Source: Spisula solida
Taxonomy: Eukaryota; Mollusca; Bivalvia; Venerida; Mactridae
Assembly: GCA_947247005.1 (NCBI GenBank)
Contig: OX365949.1
Span: 18,169,130-18,233,129 of the forward strand
DNA length: 64,000 bases
Direction: 5' to 3'
Positions 1 through 13,100 of the stretch are shown here, in pieces; within the stretch, counting starts at the first letter, position 1; each line of letters opens with the position of its first letter. The position numbers and the translations under genes were made by a program. The notes below the pieces were generated by a model that saw only the letters and a program-made list of their open reading frames with translations, was not told the DNA's origin and did no database searches.

Positions 1-3000
1 CGGATGTTTAATTTTGCGGAATTTAATTTTACGGGACAGCCTCAAACCGCAAAAAACGCAGAAATAAAAACCCGCAGAAATTACCCGCTATACGGTACAC
101 CAATATGTGAGGCAGTCCCTTTAAAACTCTCTGCGTTAACATTTACTAACCATAGGTGAATGTTCATGTTGTCAAACGCGAAATCATTAACAGTAGTTAT
201 TCTTATCTCAAAATAATCTATTCATCTTTTTAAGGTATTATTTATCAACGTTTTTTTATGTGATCCTTTTCGTAACAGGATCACAACGCGAGATCATTAT
301 GGCGAAATAACCTGGTGTCATTGATTAGTAAAAACAAGTTGTTATTTTAATGATATACATTAGTATGTTTGTGTTTCCTTGCCACTTACAAGGTGAAGTA
401 TTAGATCTCCTACCATCATCTCGTATTAATGATGTATTTTTTTCATAAAGTACATTGGGTTACATTTCTGTAGACGTCAATTAATCTTGATTGATGAACT
501 TTTGTAAGTTACATTTAGCATTTTATTTTTACTTGGGGGATTGTAGCTAGAGTTATGGAATTTGACCCTAGTGTAGTTTTATTTGTTACTTTGTTCATTT
601 TTTACACTAATTCACCCCCTATCCAATTACTTATATTCTTTTTGTTTACTATCGTCAAACATTATTTATGCTGATGCATAATATTACCATTTACTGTCAT
701 TTTAATACCTTTTCTCAGCTTAAACTAGGTATTTCAGCCCCCTCTTTACAGTTGAAACTAGTTCATTGAGTTTTTTATGGGCGGATTGCCTTAATTAATT
801 AATGAGTTAGTTAGAAGAATTTGAATGAGTCAGCTGTCACCGATTTGTGAATTTTTTTCACAATATTCACACTTATTAACCCAATACCATTTAAGGTAAT
901 TTTTAATAGATTACCAATATTTGAGTTATCTTTGATTTTTACTTTGATTTCTGTGTTATATGTATTTTGTTAATAAAGATACAAACAAGCTACGTTTTAA
1001 TGCTCGGGAAAGAACAATAATTAATATAAAAGATTAATATAAAAACACGTCTATAAAAATGTTTGATGGAAGTGACAAAGTATCTGGAGCATTTTCATTT
1101 TTCGTATTTGTCCGTCACTGACATGTGGTGAACAGACAATTTTCCTAAAATTAATCACCAAACAACAAGTGGACATGGCCGTAGTGATAGTGTGAACAAA
1201 TTAATCTGGTCTTGGAACCTATTTTAACAGTTGACTTCTCGTCTAAAGTTTTATATAGGTCATTTCATTTTTTATAATATTTTTGTTTCCTTTAGTGATT
1301 AGTAAAATACGAATATTTACGATGTTTTTGTAGGGTTAACGCATGCTTTTTCATGCTTTAACATCTGCAGAGTCCAGAGTGACGGTTGGTGCCCAAGCCC
1401 GAGGGACTCTACATGTGTTTTAGCACAAAAAGGCATGCGTAAACGCTATTATAGCATAAAAACATTAATTTGTATTTCAAAATAATGACATTTTGGCGGG
1501 AGATTTTGTGGCGACGTCGCGAAAACAAACGTTACGTCACACCAGTTTTAGTTATTAGAGTCGACTTCCGGACCCTGCAAATACCAGGAAAACATGGATA
1601 ATGCGAGTTTTTGATAAAATTTATAATGTAAATAATAATAGAAAATTTATAAGTAGTTACAAATAAAAGGGTAATTACAGCTCATGTGACGCTGTATATC
1701 AATAACAGTCGTCGGTGGGGCCCTGAAATAAGCATAGTAAAACTGGACACCAACAGCGCATGAATCTTAATGTTCACGTATGGGTAAAATCACCGTTTTT
1801 ATGCTACAAAAGATATTTATTTCAATCTTCAGCAAGTTAATATGTCTCCAAATTGCAGAAATACGCATAAAGGTACTATAACCCAACTGTAAATCTACAT
1901 ATTTTTATTTGCTTTAAAATTCTACACTTTTCCTATCAATTTTGCTTTAAGAAATGTATATTTTCGTTATTTTCGTTATAAAATATATTCTGTTCTGTTT
2001 TGCTTTAAACACCTTCACTCTTCTTTTTTGCTTTAACAAATCCTTACACTCTGTCATAACCGACCCTGTGACTGTGTTGTTCAGTTACAAAACATTAATC
2101 CAATGAATTTGTAGTTTATGATGAAATAGTTCAGAAGCAAACACAATTCAAACCCCACCCTTTAGAAAATAGTATATCTATCCAGATAACACTGCCACAC
2201 ATTTTATGATTAGATGGAACGAAACAAACAAGGTGAAAGATAAACATTTAAAAAAAGACCACGTGCTTATATACAAACTTGTTGTTTGGTACCCACCACT
2301 ATTATTTTGTAGGTTTAGTGCTTGTTATCATTAAAGTCAATGTTAAAACGTTTAGATGTGTCACATGGAAAGAACAAGCACAATTCTAACATGAACGGCG
2401 TTCTGACGCTTGTTATTAACCACTTTGGCCTACGGCTTTCGTGGTTAATTCCTACGCGTCATAACTCCAAACAATTGCATAACAGCCGGTGTACAATGGT
2501 TTTTCATAGTTTATGTCTTAAACATTGAATTTGTAAGTGAATTGTCTTTTAAATTATTCCTGGAATTAACTATTACATTTCAACAAAAAGTATAAATACA
2601 CCTTTATGCAATTAATTTTTTTTACCAAGAATCGCTGTGGGTCAACTTCGTCAAAATAGAAAGCAAAAATAGACAGAAAAAGCAAAACACACACAATTAA
2701 TATGAATCGTTAACGTTAACATTAGATGTCATTCCATATGACTTTAAATTTAAAATCCGTCATCTGTAAAACACTTTGGTCTGACAAAAACATTTGGGAA
2801 AAAAATCAAACATAGATTTGCAGCATTGGTACGGTTATAATCAAACTTATGTTCGTCCATATCTCTAAAATGATTAAATTAATTGTTTCAATTAATAAAC
2901 GCCAAACGTTAACAATTCAAATCAGTATACTCAAGTCCATTAAGCGTTCCGGGTCGGTTATAAAAACTGCCATATTACCGATATAATCAAATTAATTAAA

Positions 3001-3330
3001 CAATGCCTGATGTTAGTAATCACTGAACTTAAGTCAAATCAAATAGAAAACATAGGTTCACGCTTTGCATATCCATAGCTACTTTAACACAATTAAAAGT
3101 ACAAATGTATAATTATATATTTCAGTACATCCGTGTATTTTTGTAGTTGAAACTGTATATCCGTATTGATGACAGCAGTAATTTCTGATGTATTAATTCT
3201 TTATGACACAGACGGCAGATTGCTCTCATCATTTCGAAGGGTAACCAGACCGGCCGATTTGCAACCTGAATTTAAAAACAAACATATGCATGAATCATAT
3301 TTCCTTTGGATTAGTCTAAAAAGAGTAGTG
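1..3330. other. 3' flank, no gene seen
   Basis: AT-rich sequence without a convincing exon on either strand; open frames up to 68 codons look random. It contains the foldback at 1334-1446 and a loose series of TTTTGCTTTAA words at 1905-2040. Whether the gene's 3' UTR reaches in here is unknown. Confidence 0.6.
1334..1446. repeat. Foldback repeat, about 43-bp imperfect arms
   Basis: GTTAACGCATGCTTTTTCAT...CTGCAGAGTCC pairs with GGACTCTACATGTGTTTTAG...GCATGCGTAAACGC. A related arm lies near 21705-21755 (GAGACTCTGCAGATGTTATA). Confidence 0.75.
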
Positions 3331-3870
3331 ATACATGAAGGGTCGGCAAGCCTCGTCCCTGGTTAACATCCGACCCCAAGGTCGAGATATCCTTATCATA
3401 CATAAAAGCTCATGATGGATTTTTATATTCTCGAACGTTGCTAATGTAAAATAGCCCCGTTGCTAATGTAAAATAGTCCCGTTGCTAATATAAAATAGTC
3501 CCGTTGCTAATGTTAGATAGCTCTATCCAACGTGGGCGTACACATGACAAAGAGCAGATTATTTTAGTTTCGGAACTTACGTGTTACTGACAATATTAAG
3601 CTAGTAAAAAGACGAACATCAATAGGCTCTATACCCTTTAAAAAGCAGTTTCATGAGCATAAATTAACAGCGTACGCTTTAATAACGTTATTATTAATGA
3701 TTGTTTTATGGCACGTAAAGGGATTTCGGAGAAAAATAATCCTTCATGAGACAGCCGATGCAGGATAAGGATATCTCAACCGAGGGATCGCATTTTAACC
3801 AGGAACGGCACGTGCTGAGTTCCTGGTTAAAACTCTGACCCCCGAGGGTGAGCTTTCCTTATCCTCTTAC
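3330..3870. repeat. Pair of related foldback repeats at the gene's 3' end
   Basis: 3762-3866 is an inverted repeat: GGATAAGGATATCTCAACCG and AACCAGGAAC against GTTCCTGGTTAAAACTCTGA and CTTTCCTTATCC. A half copy in the other orientation lies at 3336-3420 (CCTCGTCCCTGGTTAACATC, GTCGAGATATCCTTATCATA). Both are followed by CATGATGGA. The stop codon at 3892 is 25 bp from the right one. Confidence 0.8.
3437..3524. repeat. 22-bp tandem repeat, 4 units
   Basis: Unit GTTGCTAATGTAAAATAGTCCC with minor changes, in the 3' flank between two relatives of a foldback repeat. Confidence 0.93.
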
Positions 3871-3891
3871 ATTGAAGCACATGATGGACTC

Positions 3892-4160
3892 TTATTGTTT
3901 CCCATTACATGTATTTGAGTTGCCTTTTGAAATAAAGTCTTTATCATTATTATAATAGCACATAATGATTAATGTATTCTTACGTTCTGAACTTGATGCG
4001 CGTGGCTCCTCTTTACATTCACGTGAGTTGATGATTTCGGCAACTTTCTTTTCAACTTCATCTTCTATCCACTTGTCGTCGTCAGATACTTTAAGCGGGT
4101 TATCATAGATATAAGGCGGTGGAGCAGCCATTACGAAGGTCGAATTAGCAACCTCGTACC
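3892..4160 (-). CDS. Exon 30, cytoplasmic tail with PPPY, stop at 3892
   Basis: 269 nt ending in a stop, acceptor ACATTTTAG. The split codon gives Arg, then YEVANSTFVMAAPPPYIYDN, an acidic stretch (SDDDKWIEDEVEKKV) and a Lys/Asn-rich end. PPPY fits the PPxY consensus bound by WW domains. The last 35 residues look less constrained, and a possible donor (CACGTGAAT) near 4020 could end the exon earlier. The stop lies about 25 bp from a foldback repeat. No clear AATAAA is seen on the minus strand just downstream; ATTAAA occurs near 3677. Confidence 0.82.
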
Positions 4161-7100
4161 CTAAAATGTTGAACACAATTAGTAAGCAAGTAAGTAAGTA
4201 GAGTATATATTTTAAGAGGCTAACGAATAATTGTAACCTATATGATGGCCAGTCGTGCGTTCAAGGAAGAATAACGTTACAGGTAGTCATATAGTATTTT
4301 TCCCTTCAAAATGTTAAGAGTCTATAGACTAGAAAGGATAGTTACACATACCACCGGGCTGACGCTTATAAAGATTTTGGGTTCTTTGTTACACAGGTAG
4401 GTGTTGAATCGGGAAACTCGAGTCATGCTTTCAGTAAAGGCTTTTATATGTACATTAGAAAAACACAATATTTGTCGTTTGCCAATGTACGACACTAAAT
4501 GTCTCTAGAATGCACAGCTGATTTCTTCTAGTCGAACTGTATCAATTCACGCGGAAAAAGCATCCGAAATGGGTACCTGCATGTAGTTCATCTAATATTA
4601 CTCACGGTATTTCTCCTTATATGCACAGTTTGCATTTTTGTGAAGTTATGAAATTAAATATAGGTATTGTCTATGCTATTAACTACGTTGGACTAACCAG
4701 AACAGGGAAATTGTTTAACCTTGACATTTAATGACACTATTATAGACATGCTCTGATACATTTGCGTTAAACTGAAATGTCCAAGATGGCGGTGGTCATG
4801 CATCTGGATTCGTTTATTCAGCAAGCCACTGCAACCTAATTTTGACATTTTTTACAATTTATGCATCATGTACATATATTCTATTTGGCCTAACCCAATT
4901 GCCTAGTGGATTTGTCGTGTGTTACTCTCATCATATATGTGACTTTAACGGGGATTAGCGTAAGAAATGGGGAAAAGTCATCGACACTCAACATCGTAAA
5001 ACAAAGAAAATAACTAACAACATACATTGAAAAAAATAACTATCGTGCAGGGAAGGCAGCATTCAACAGATACAACTGAGCATGAACGGCACAAAAAGGC
5101 CAGTGTATAAATTGCTAGATCTGCATGAAGTAATATATGAGCTGTTCTCCAGGAAAACCGAGCTTAGTGACATTGTATAAGTAAGTTTTTATGAAATAAG
5201 GTCATGAAAACACTCTTAAATGAGATAAAACCATGCTCTTTGATTTAAGTTTAAGTTCTTGGATAATATAGAACTATTTCTTCGATTTTTTTTCTCATGA
5301 ATCATGTTATAATATCTTCTGTCCTTATTATGGTGACCAATTTCTGAAGAGTATCCATATTGAGAAAACAATGGGTAAGTGCTAGGTTTCTCTAAAAGCT
5401 AAAATTCACGATTTAGATATGTTTTATTAAAAAACGGAATGTAAATCTAAAATGTGACACAGTTTACGTCAAGAACTCGTCAAATACTGGATTTATGAAC
5501 TTCTTGTTACCGTAACGTCAAATAAGGTTTGAATCACATTTGGGCGTCACTAACAAAGTATGGGGGGTGGATAGTTTTAAAAGTCTTTAACTTTGTAATT
5601 TGATGTTATACTTTGCCAAACTTTTCAGAATCTGTTCAAAAGAGTCTTGTCTTACTAATGCTATATTATCACGATTTTCATATTTTTGTCACTAATCCCG
5701 GTTCCCCTTGAGAATGACTCATATATAATTATGTTATAATTATGTCGTACTCGGTGGTGGATGATCGGGGATTGATGAGTTGTTTCTGGTGTTTCCAATC
5801 TTTATAATTCCCTTCTGTTTCAGTACCAAGATGACAACAGCAATAATTAAGCCAACTATGACGACAGATGCAATCACTGCGCCGACAATAATTCCCACGT
5901 TGCTAGATTCTGAAAAATACATTATTTATACACTACATCTTTCATAGTTAATACATGTCTATTTCTATTTTATCAGGAGTCATCTTTCGGGCATAATGTT
6001 TTCGTAAGTGGTCAGATTGGGAAGTTTTCAGCAGTATATTCTTTAACGTCTTATTAATCAAATGGCAGTACTCAAAGTTTGTTGCATACAAACATTGAAA
6101 CTGTTAAATGTTTTATACACATACAATCAGAAGTTACCTATTTGAAAGTTTGTTGGGTAGGAAAAGTATTTTTTTTTCTTTGAAAAATAGTGTAAGTATG
6201 GTTACAAGAAACAAGAAAAATAAGTATGATTTTGTATTGGCCGATCAGATACATACATTGTATTTAATCAATTTCAAACAAGGAGAATACTGTTACAAAC
6301 CTTGGTATTGTTTTATTAAATCACTTTCGAAAATCACATATTAAAAATCACAATTTAATTTATTGATGATTCTTTAATAACTGCAAATTGGGGACAAATA
6401 TGGATTGTAGGAGAGAATTTCATTAACGGAATCACTATTAGAATCGCAGATCCATTTATAAGTGTTTTGATAAAACAGTTCCAAGTATCTACAAAAGCAA
6501 AGCAAATCATAGCTATGGTAGTGTTAGGAAATTATATACTTAATATGGTCTGTATGTATATATCAGTTACTTCAATGCAATTGTGGTCAATAATTATGTC
6601 AATGGTGAGGGACATTAACACAAAACAGCATGTACAACCAAAGGAACATAATCGTGTTTGGGGCTTATATGTCATAATGTGTCGAACGTGTATATTAATG
6701 TAGCAAATTGTGTGAAGATACATTTTTCAGACAATCATACTTACAGATTGGTCCAGATTCCAATTGATAAATCGAGCTTTGTTTCTTATTCTATTTCTCA
6801 AATAAAGTGTTGTTTTATATTGAAGAATTCATCAAATTTCAGTTAATGTTATGATTTTGGTTGTTTGGTGGTCTGTTATTTACTATAACTTATGCCCAAC
6901 GTATACAAAACGTATATTGCGATGAGCATGTACACATTTTAGCCGGTATCAACATACAACAGCTTATTACAGCGTGCTCTTATCCTGTGTAACACTTATC
7001 CCTAATGTGTTCAATGTACACCTGCGTGATTACAAAAATTCTTGCACGTTCGGCATACGCTGTTGTCATAGTGTAGTGTCATAGTTGTGACAGGGCTTTC

Positions 7101-10100
7101 AAAGATAACTTATCAGAAGACCATTAACATGAACGTTGGCTCGGTGGAGCGCTTTCCACAGGATATAATACATGCATTATATATCTAATTGAACGGGAGG
7201 TAACTGAACAAAGGTCCTCATTCAAAATAAGCGCTTTGCTTAGGCAACGGACCAATGGTGCAACAGAAATAAATCGCCAATATCTATATATACATGTACA
7301 TGTAGTACATATCTTGGGACGAAAATATGAAAATTTGTATGTTCGTCCCATACATATCATAGAAATGCTTTTAATCAATGTCCATAACTCTGTGAAATGT
7401 AAAACAGGCAGATTTGTCCATACACATGAATGGTAGTATAAGTTATAGTTAGAACATATTAAGTAAATTTTAATGATTAAAAAGGGCGGAGCGAGCGAAG
7501 CGAAGCGAGTCCTTTTTAGTCATTAAAATTTACTTAATATGTTCTAAATAACTTAGAATATAACATTCTGCTTAAGAGAAAATTTTAATGATTAAATTTT
7601 CATTTAACCGCGAAAATACGGCGTTTTCATTGGCTCATAATGTAGGTTATATTCTAAACTATAAGGACCTTTTATGCTTGACGCTGCTCATTTTATTTAG
7701 ATATTAGACTGATTTATGACTTTAGAAAATGAAAATTGCAGATCAGATATGATTACAATGTGTTTTTCTACATCAGGCAGAATTAAGTTATACGTCTGTA
7801 CCACACATCGATGGATTTTGTATTACTTTAAAAGGGTTGTCATCACCACATGTTTATATCAAGTATATAATAGTATGTTAGTCGTTAATGTGAAATTGTT
7901 AACATAGAAATTCCGCGTATAAGTTTGATCAAGTTCTTTAATTACAATTAAGGAGACATTTATGTGTATTATGTTAAAGGGTATCCATGTAACGACATAA
8001 CTATCACTAATTTAAATCCATAACTAAAATTGAAATATTAATTGGATAGAAACGAATGCCACACTATCGTCCAAGTGTACAAATGTAATATTGTCATATC
8101 TTTCACTGTTGTATGTATTACGATATCATCATCAAAAAAGAAAAAGGTTTAGACAGTTGAGTTTTGTTTTCTTTTAATTCTATTGTGATATCATTATATG
8201 TATTACAATAATGCTGTTTGTCAACATACATTGTAAGGCAAAATTAGAGAGGTAGATTCGGGTTCCAGGGGAGTCTGCAACTAAAAATGTAATGGTTTGT
8301 CAACACAACTGCTCTGTGAGAAATAACTATTCCAACAAACATGACAGGGAAACTTAAACAAAATGATAACATTGTAAGACATACTTTGTGACTATAAATA
8401 TGCTTCCATACGCAGCTCGGACATATTTACCCAAATGTGTAACAGTTCTTATTATAAATATCATAAAGTGGGTAAAATAGTAAGTGACTTTTATTTCTTA
8501 GTAAAGTTCTTTGTAGGCCAAACATGATTAGGGAATTATGAACAAGTTTAGTACATTCACCAAAAGCCTACGTCAGTAACATCAGGGTTGTTATTCACAA
8601 AGAACCTTTAGCTGCATATATTTCCCCGTTCCCGGAAGTCGATGAATACCTTTGTGATTATTGTATCTTTGTGAATATTGTAGCTATTTTTTTTAAAAAT
8701 GCTTCTAAACTATTAAAAACAATTGATAATTTTGATATTTCTGTTTTGCTGATACACTTAAGAACAATTTTTTATTCTCAAGATGATTTGTGAATACAAC
8801 CCATGGTGATATTGTGAAGTTGAACTGAACATCTTACCTTCCTCCTCATCACTTCCTGTACTGGTATACCTCTCCTCTCTGTACGTGAAGCTTGATGGGT
8901 CCAGTGTGAGGATCGTACCATTCGGAGATAAGAAGGTGATGTTTCCTGATGTAACCTTGTCTTGTAAGACGTACATCATCTGTCCTAGCGTGTAACCTGA
9001 TCCAGACTCATGTAATTCAAACGACACAACAATCGATCCTGAAATAAATAATTTGTTGAATTATAAGTATTTTTAAGATCCATATTACTACATGATTAGT
9101 TTTAAGATCCATATTAGAACATTTTTGTTAACGTACTGTACTTTCCATGGATATTAGGCTTTAAATATTTATTTTTGAATAATTACTTCATCCTGAGCAT
9201 CTGAAGGATAGTTTGTTTTACACCCCGATGATTAACCCAACAGGGCAAAGATCATGGAGACCAATATGACCGCAAATGGCTCAATTTTCAAGAATAATCT
9301 CACAAGTTGGAACAATGTTTTACGGATAATATCCCCTATGAATTTATATTTCATATGAAACTAGGACGGTTTGACACAAAAACGAGCGTCTCCCACAAAG
9401 GGTCATAATTCTTGAAAAAGTTATCCGAACATATACATTGCTGATTATATGTACCGCTTAGGCTTGATACAAAGTGGTCATGTGATGTTACATTGTAATC
9501 TGACCAGTGGTTAAAGATCACTACATGTAGCTATAACTTATGTGGTAGACATAATTGTAAAGTGGTTTTATACTAAGCTACCAATTTGTGCTCTGTTCTT
9601 TTCCTTGCCTTGCATGTCGAGTGATGCTTTCCTTGTCTGACAACATACACTTTTTAGAAAATATTTTGATCTTAATAAAAACGAGACATCAAAGATGGGG
9701 AACATTTTTTATTCATTTTATAAAATCTGCAACATGCACTAGGTCTGTCCTCTCATTATGGACTGTCAATGTGGTCCAAACAGCAAACATGACATAACAG
9801 TGTCCTTTACATTAAAGGTGTTGCCTCAAGTATTTGTGTATTGTAAAAAAAAGTCAAACATTGGCATTTATAGTAATTTAGTAGTTGTACATGTACATCC
9901 AAATTGCTATAGGGTATTGAATACCCTATATAACTAACACTACTATGACTTAAATTGCCAGAAATTGGTTTGCATTCGGTGAAAACGAATTTTTTTTTGC
10001 AAAACGAACCAAACACCTCAATGATGTTAACGCTGTAGTTTGTTGATGTTACAATTTGAATTTACACATGAGAATTACATAATTCACAAAGCATGTTAGA

Positions 10101-13100
10101 AGGAAACTCTGTGCTAATTTTAAAAGAAAAAATACCAAGACTTAGTGCTGATATCAAGAGTAGTTTCAATTGCTTATTTGTAATAAAATCTTTCATAAAT
10201 CAACTGTTAGTGATTTTTTATTACATACACATTGGTTAGATAGGAAAATTACATCATACACAAATTTTAGCCCAATGTGTGTGGCAGCACCTTTAATGTC
10301 TATATATTCTAAAGTTTTATCTCACCTGGTTCAACAACATGGTTCCTGATGTGCCCACTTGTGATAAACATATTGTCAGTTATTGTCGCTCTGATGACGT
10401 CAAAAAAGTCATCAACACTGATCACAAACGTGTAATAATCATCGTAAAACGTGAATGACACCAACACGTAATCTGTTATTGCGGCAATGGGTACAAACGG
10501 TAATGGTGTCGTTGTAGGTGTCGTTGTGACCGTAGTTGCTGCCGCTGTGAAAAAAAATAGTGTGTGTTACATTTGAATAAAACAGCGATAAATATATAAG
10601 GTATAGTGCGGAGTTAAAACATGATCCTCAGTTTAATGCATGACTATTGATATTTGATAAAAATCCATTTTTAAGGGGTTGTTAATTCGTGGATTACAAA
10701 ACATTGAAGGTTGAAACTGTGTTATGTAAACTATTAGTGAGTTTAATAAATCGTGGGCATTCGATTTCCTGGTCGAATTTAACAATGCTATGTGAACTAA
10801 ACTTGAACTCCCTCGAAAAATAATGGGGTATTAATCTTGTAACAAGTAGTGCATTATATTTATTAATAATAGTTTATCATTCATGCATTCAAGACGATCT
10901 TAATGATAGTTTTCCATCGATTCATTTAAGAATTGAATACACATTTTCTGCAGTTCATCGGTGTATGAACTGTCAGGAAAATCACGCCTAATATAAATAA
11001 ACGCCATAAATTCGTTTGTATTTAAAACTAATTACGTTTTGGCGGGAATTTTAAGGCGTCATTGAAATTTCTAATATTGAATTCCATATATCAATGTTTA
11101 TAATTTGAATACGGAATACTTACGTGTCGTTGTAAATTCAGACTTCACTTCTTGGAAAACTCTGTAATAGTAAAACATCTTACTGTAAAATTAGTAATAA
11201 TTGCGGCAGATTAATTTTCATTCATTTGCAGATGAAATACAATAATTGACCTCAACAATAATTTAAACTGGTTTTGTATCAATATCTTTAATCCACGAAT
11301 TTAAGAAACCACCAAATTACTACTTTACCATAATCTGCACAAATTAACAGATCTGTCCAAGAATATAAATGTTTTTCGTTACATCAGTACCAACAAAGAT
11401 CTAAAAACACAGACTGGACACTCAAATGAAAAAACTGAGAGCATTAATGCAAAATAACATGCAGCAGATTATATTCTTTTGCAAAAAAACTTTTATTTGT
11501 CATTGTTTTTTAATGACCAATGTCTCATTTTCAAGAACTATGTTCCTGCTACTGCATGAAGTAACTGGCTTTTGTCTCACCCTAATTGAATTCAGACAAT
11601 TAATATTTGAATAAGGAAGATTGGTTATTTTCTGATAAACTTGGAACTTGGAGTTGTGTTTTCTTTTCATTTTATTGTCATTAAAATTAGAATAAGTCTG
11701 GCTCTAGGGAACTCCTGTTTTATTCCTTGACTGATTTCAATAAATGAGACATGATTTTAAAGCTGGATAATAAATGTAGTTTTTTCCTACCGTACATTAA
11801 AACTGGAGATATAAGGTATTAAGAACAAATGAGATTACATGCTTATTCCAGGGAACAGATACATCAACATGACTGCATGAACATAGACAAACGTAAAGTC
11901 TGAATTTAAATTAAAACATGAAACGCTTTGAGTAAAGGGTGATAATTGGAGTTGCATACATTTTGCAAACAACAATATAAAATTATATATCACTACGTAA
12001 TTCAAATTACACTTTATTTATTACAATGTTGTCTCTAAATTGATATACAACACTATTAGTAACATATATGCATACATTACTAATGGAACAAAAACGACAA
12101 GGACACTGTTCAGCATTCAGCTAATTTCTTCAGAGTATAATGTTTTACGTACGCAACGATTCCAAGGGATGTGCAAGAACATTTCACGATGTAATTCGAT
12201 GACTCCAATTGAGGTGTATCAGCTGAACAATAGTCTGCTTCCCATGCAGTTGAATCGAACATTAAACACTAAAGAGAGAAAAAAGCAGAAAAGAACACTT
12301 GCATTATAAAAGTACCTAGAAATTGATAAATGTCTATAAATTATCAATACTTTCTTTGTTTTGGGTGACGCTCTTGACTACAGACTTTTAGTCCCTAGTT
12401 CAAATCTCTGCCGGGGCACTTAGTCATTTCTGAAACTCTTTTCATTGTTTCCCATCCAACTAGAGATGAAGTAAGAACAGAGTTGTAACCCAGAGATAGT
12501 CTCTAGTGTATCGGGTCTCTCGGGTCGCCAGATGAGACGCCATGCACGTTAACCATTGAGCTACATATGTTCATACTTGATCACGCTTTTGCAAAACTGC
12601 CTAATACTGTTTTATTCAAGCGCTAACGGAAAACTTCAACCTACTCTCAAATTTAAAGTGATGACTACAAAATTAGGACTAGTACAGTTTTATTAACTGA
12701 ATCAGTGTTAATATTGCAGATTCATTTACCACCGTTTGTAGTTGTTAAAGACTTATAAACTAACAGTAAATGTGGACATAAGTTTGCGATTTGCTGGATG
12801 GCTTTGATAGAACAGTACCCTTGATTTTAGATATTTCTATTAGTAAGTGCTTACGCCATTTGGGACTACATGTACATATGAATTTTTTTCCCAATAATAC
12901 TCTTGCAGAATTCATTCTGTTAGTTTCTATCACATTGCCTAGGTATATTTTGAAAAAAAGTAAAGCATATATAAAATATCAATCTCAACACCTTATTTAT
13001 TCCAGATGTAGCCGTAGTTGGGGTAAAGTAGTAAGTGAGCTAGATTTGTAACCCAGCGACCTGGGTTGTAATTCCTGCATGCATGGAAATTTGATAACAA

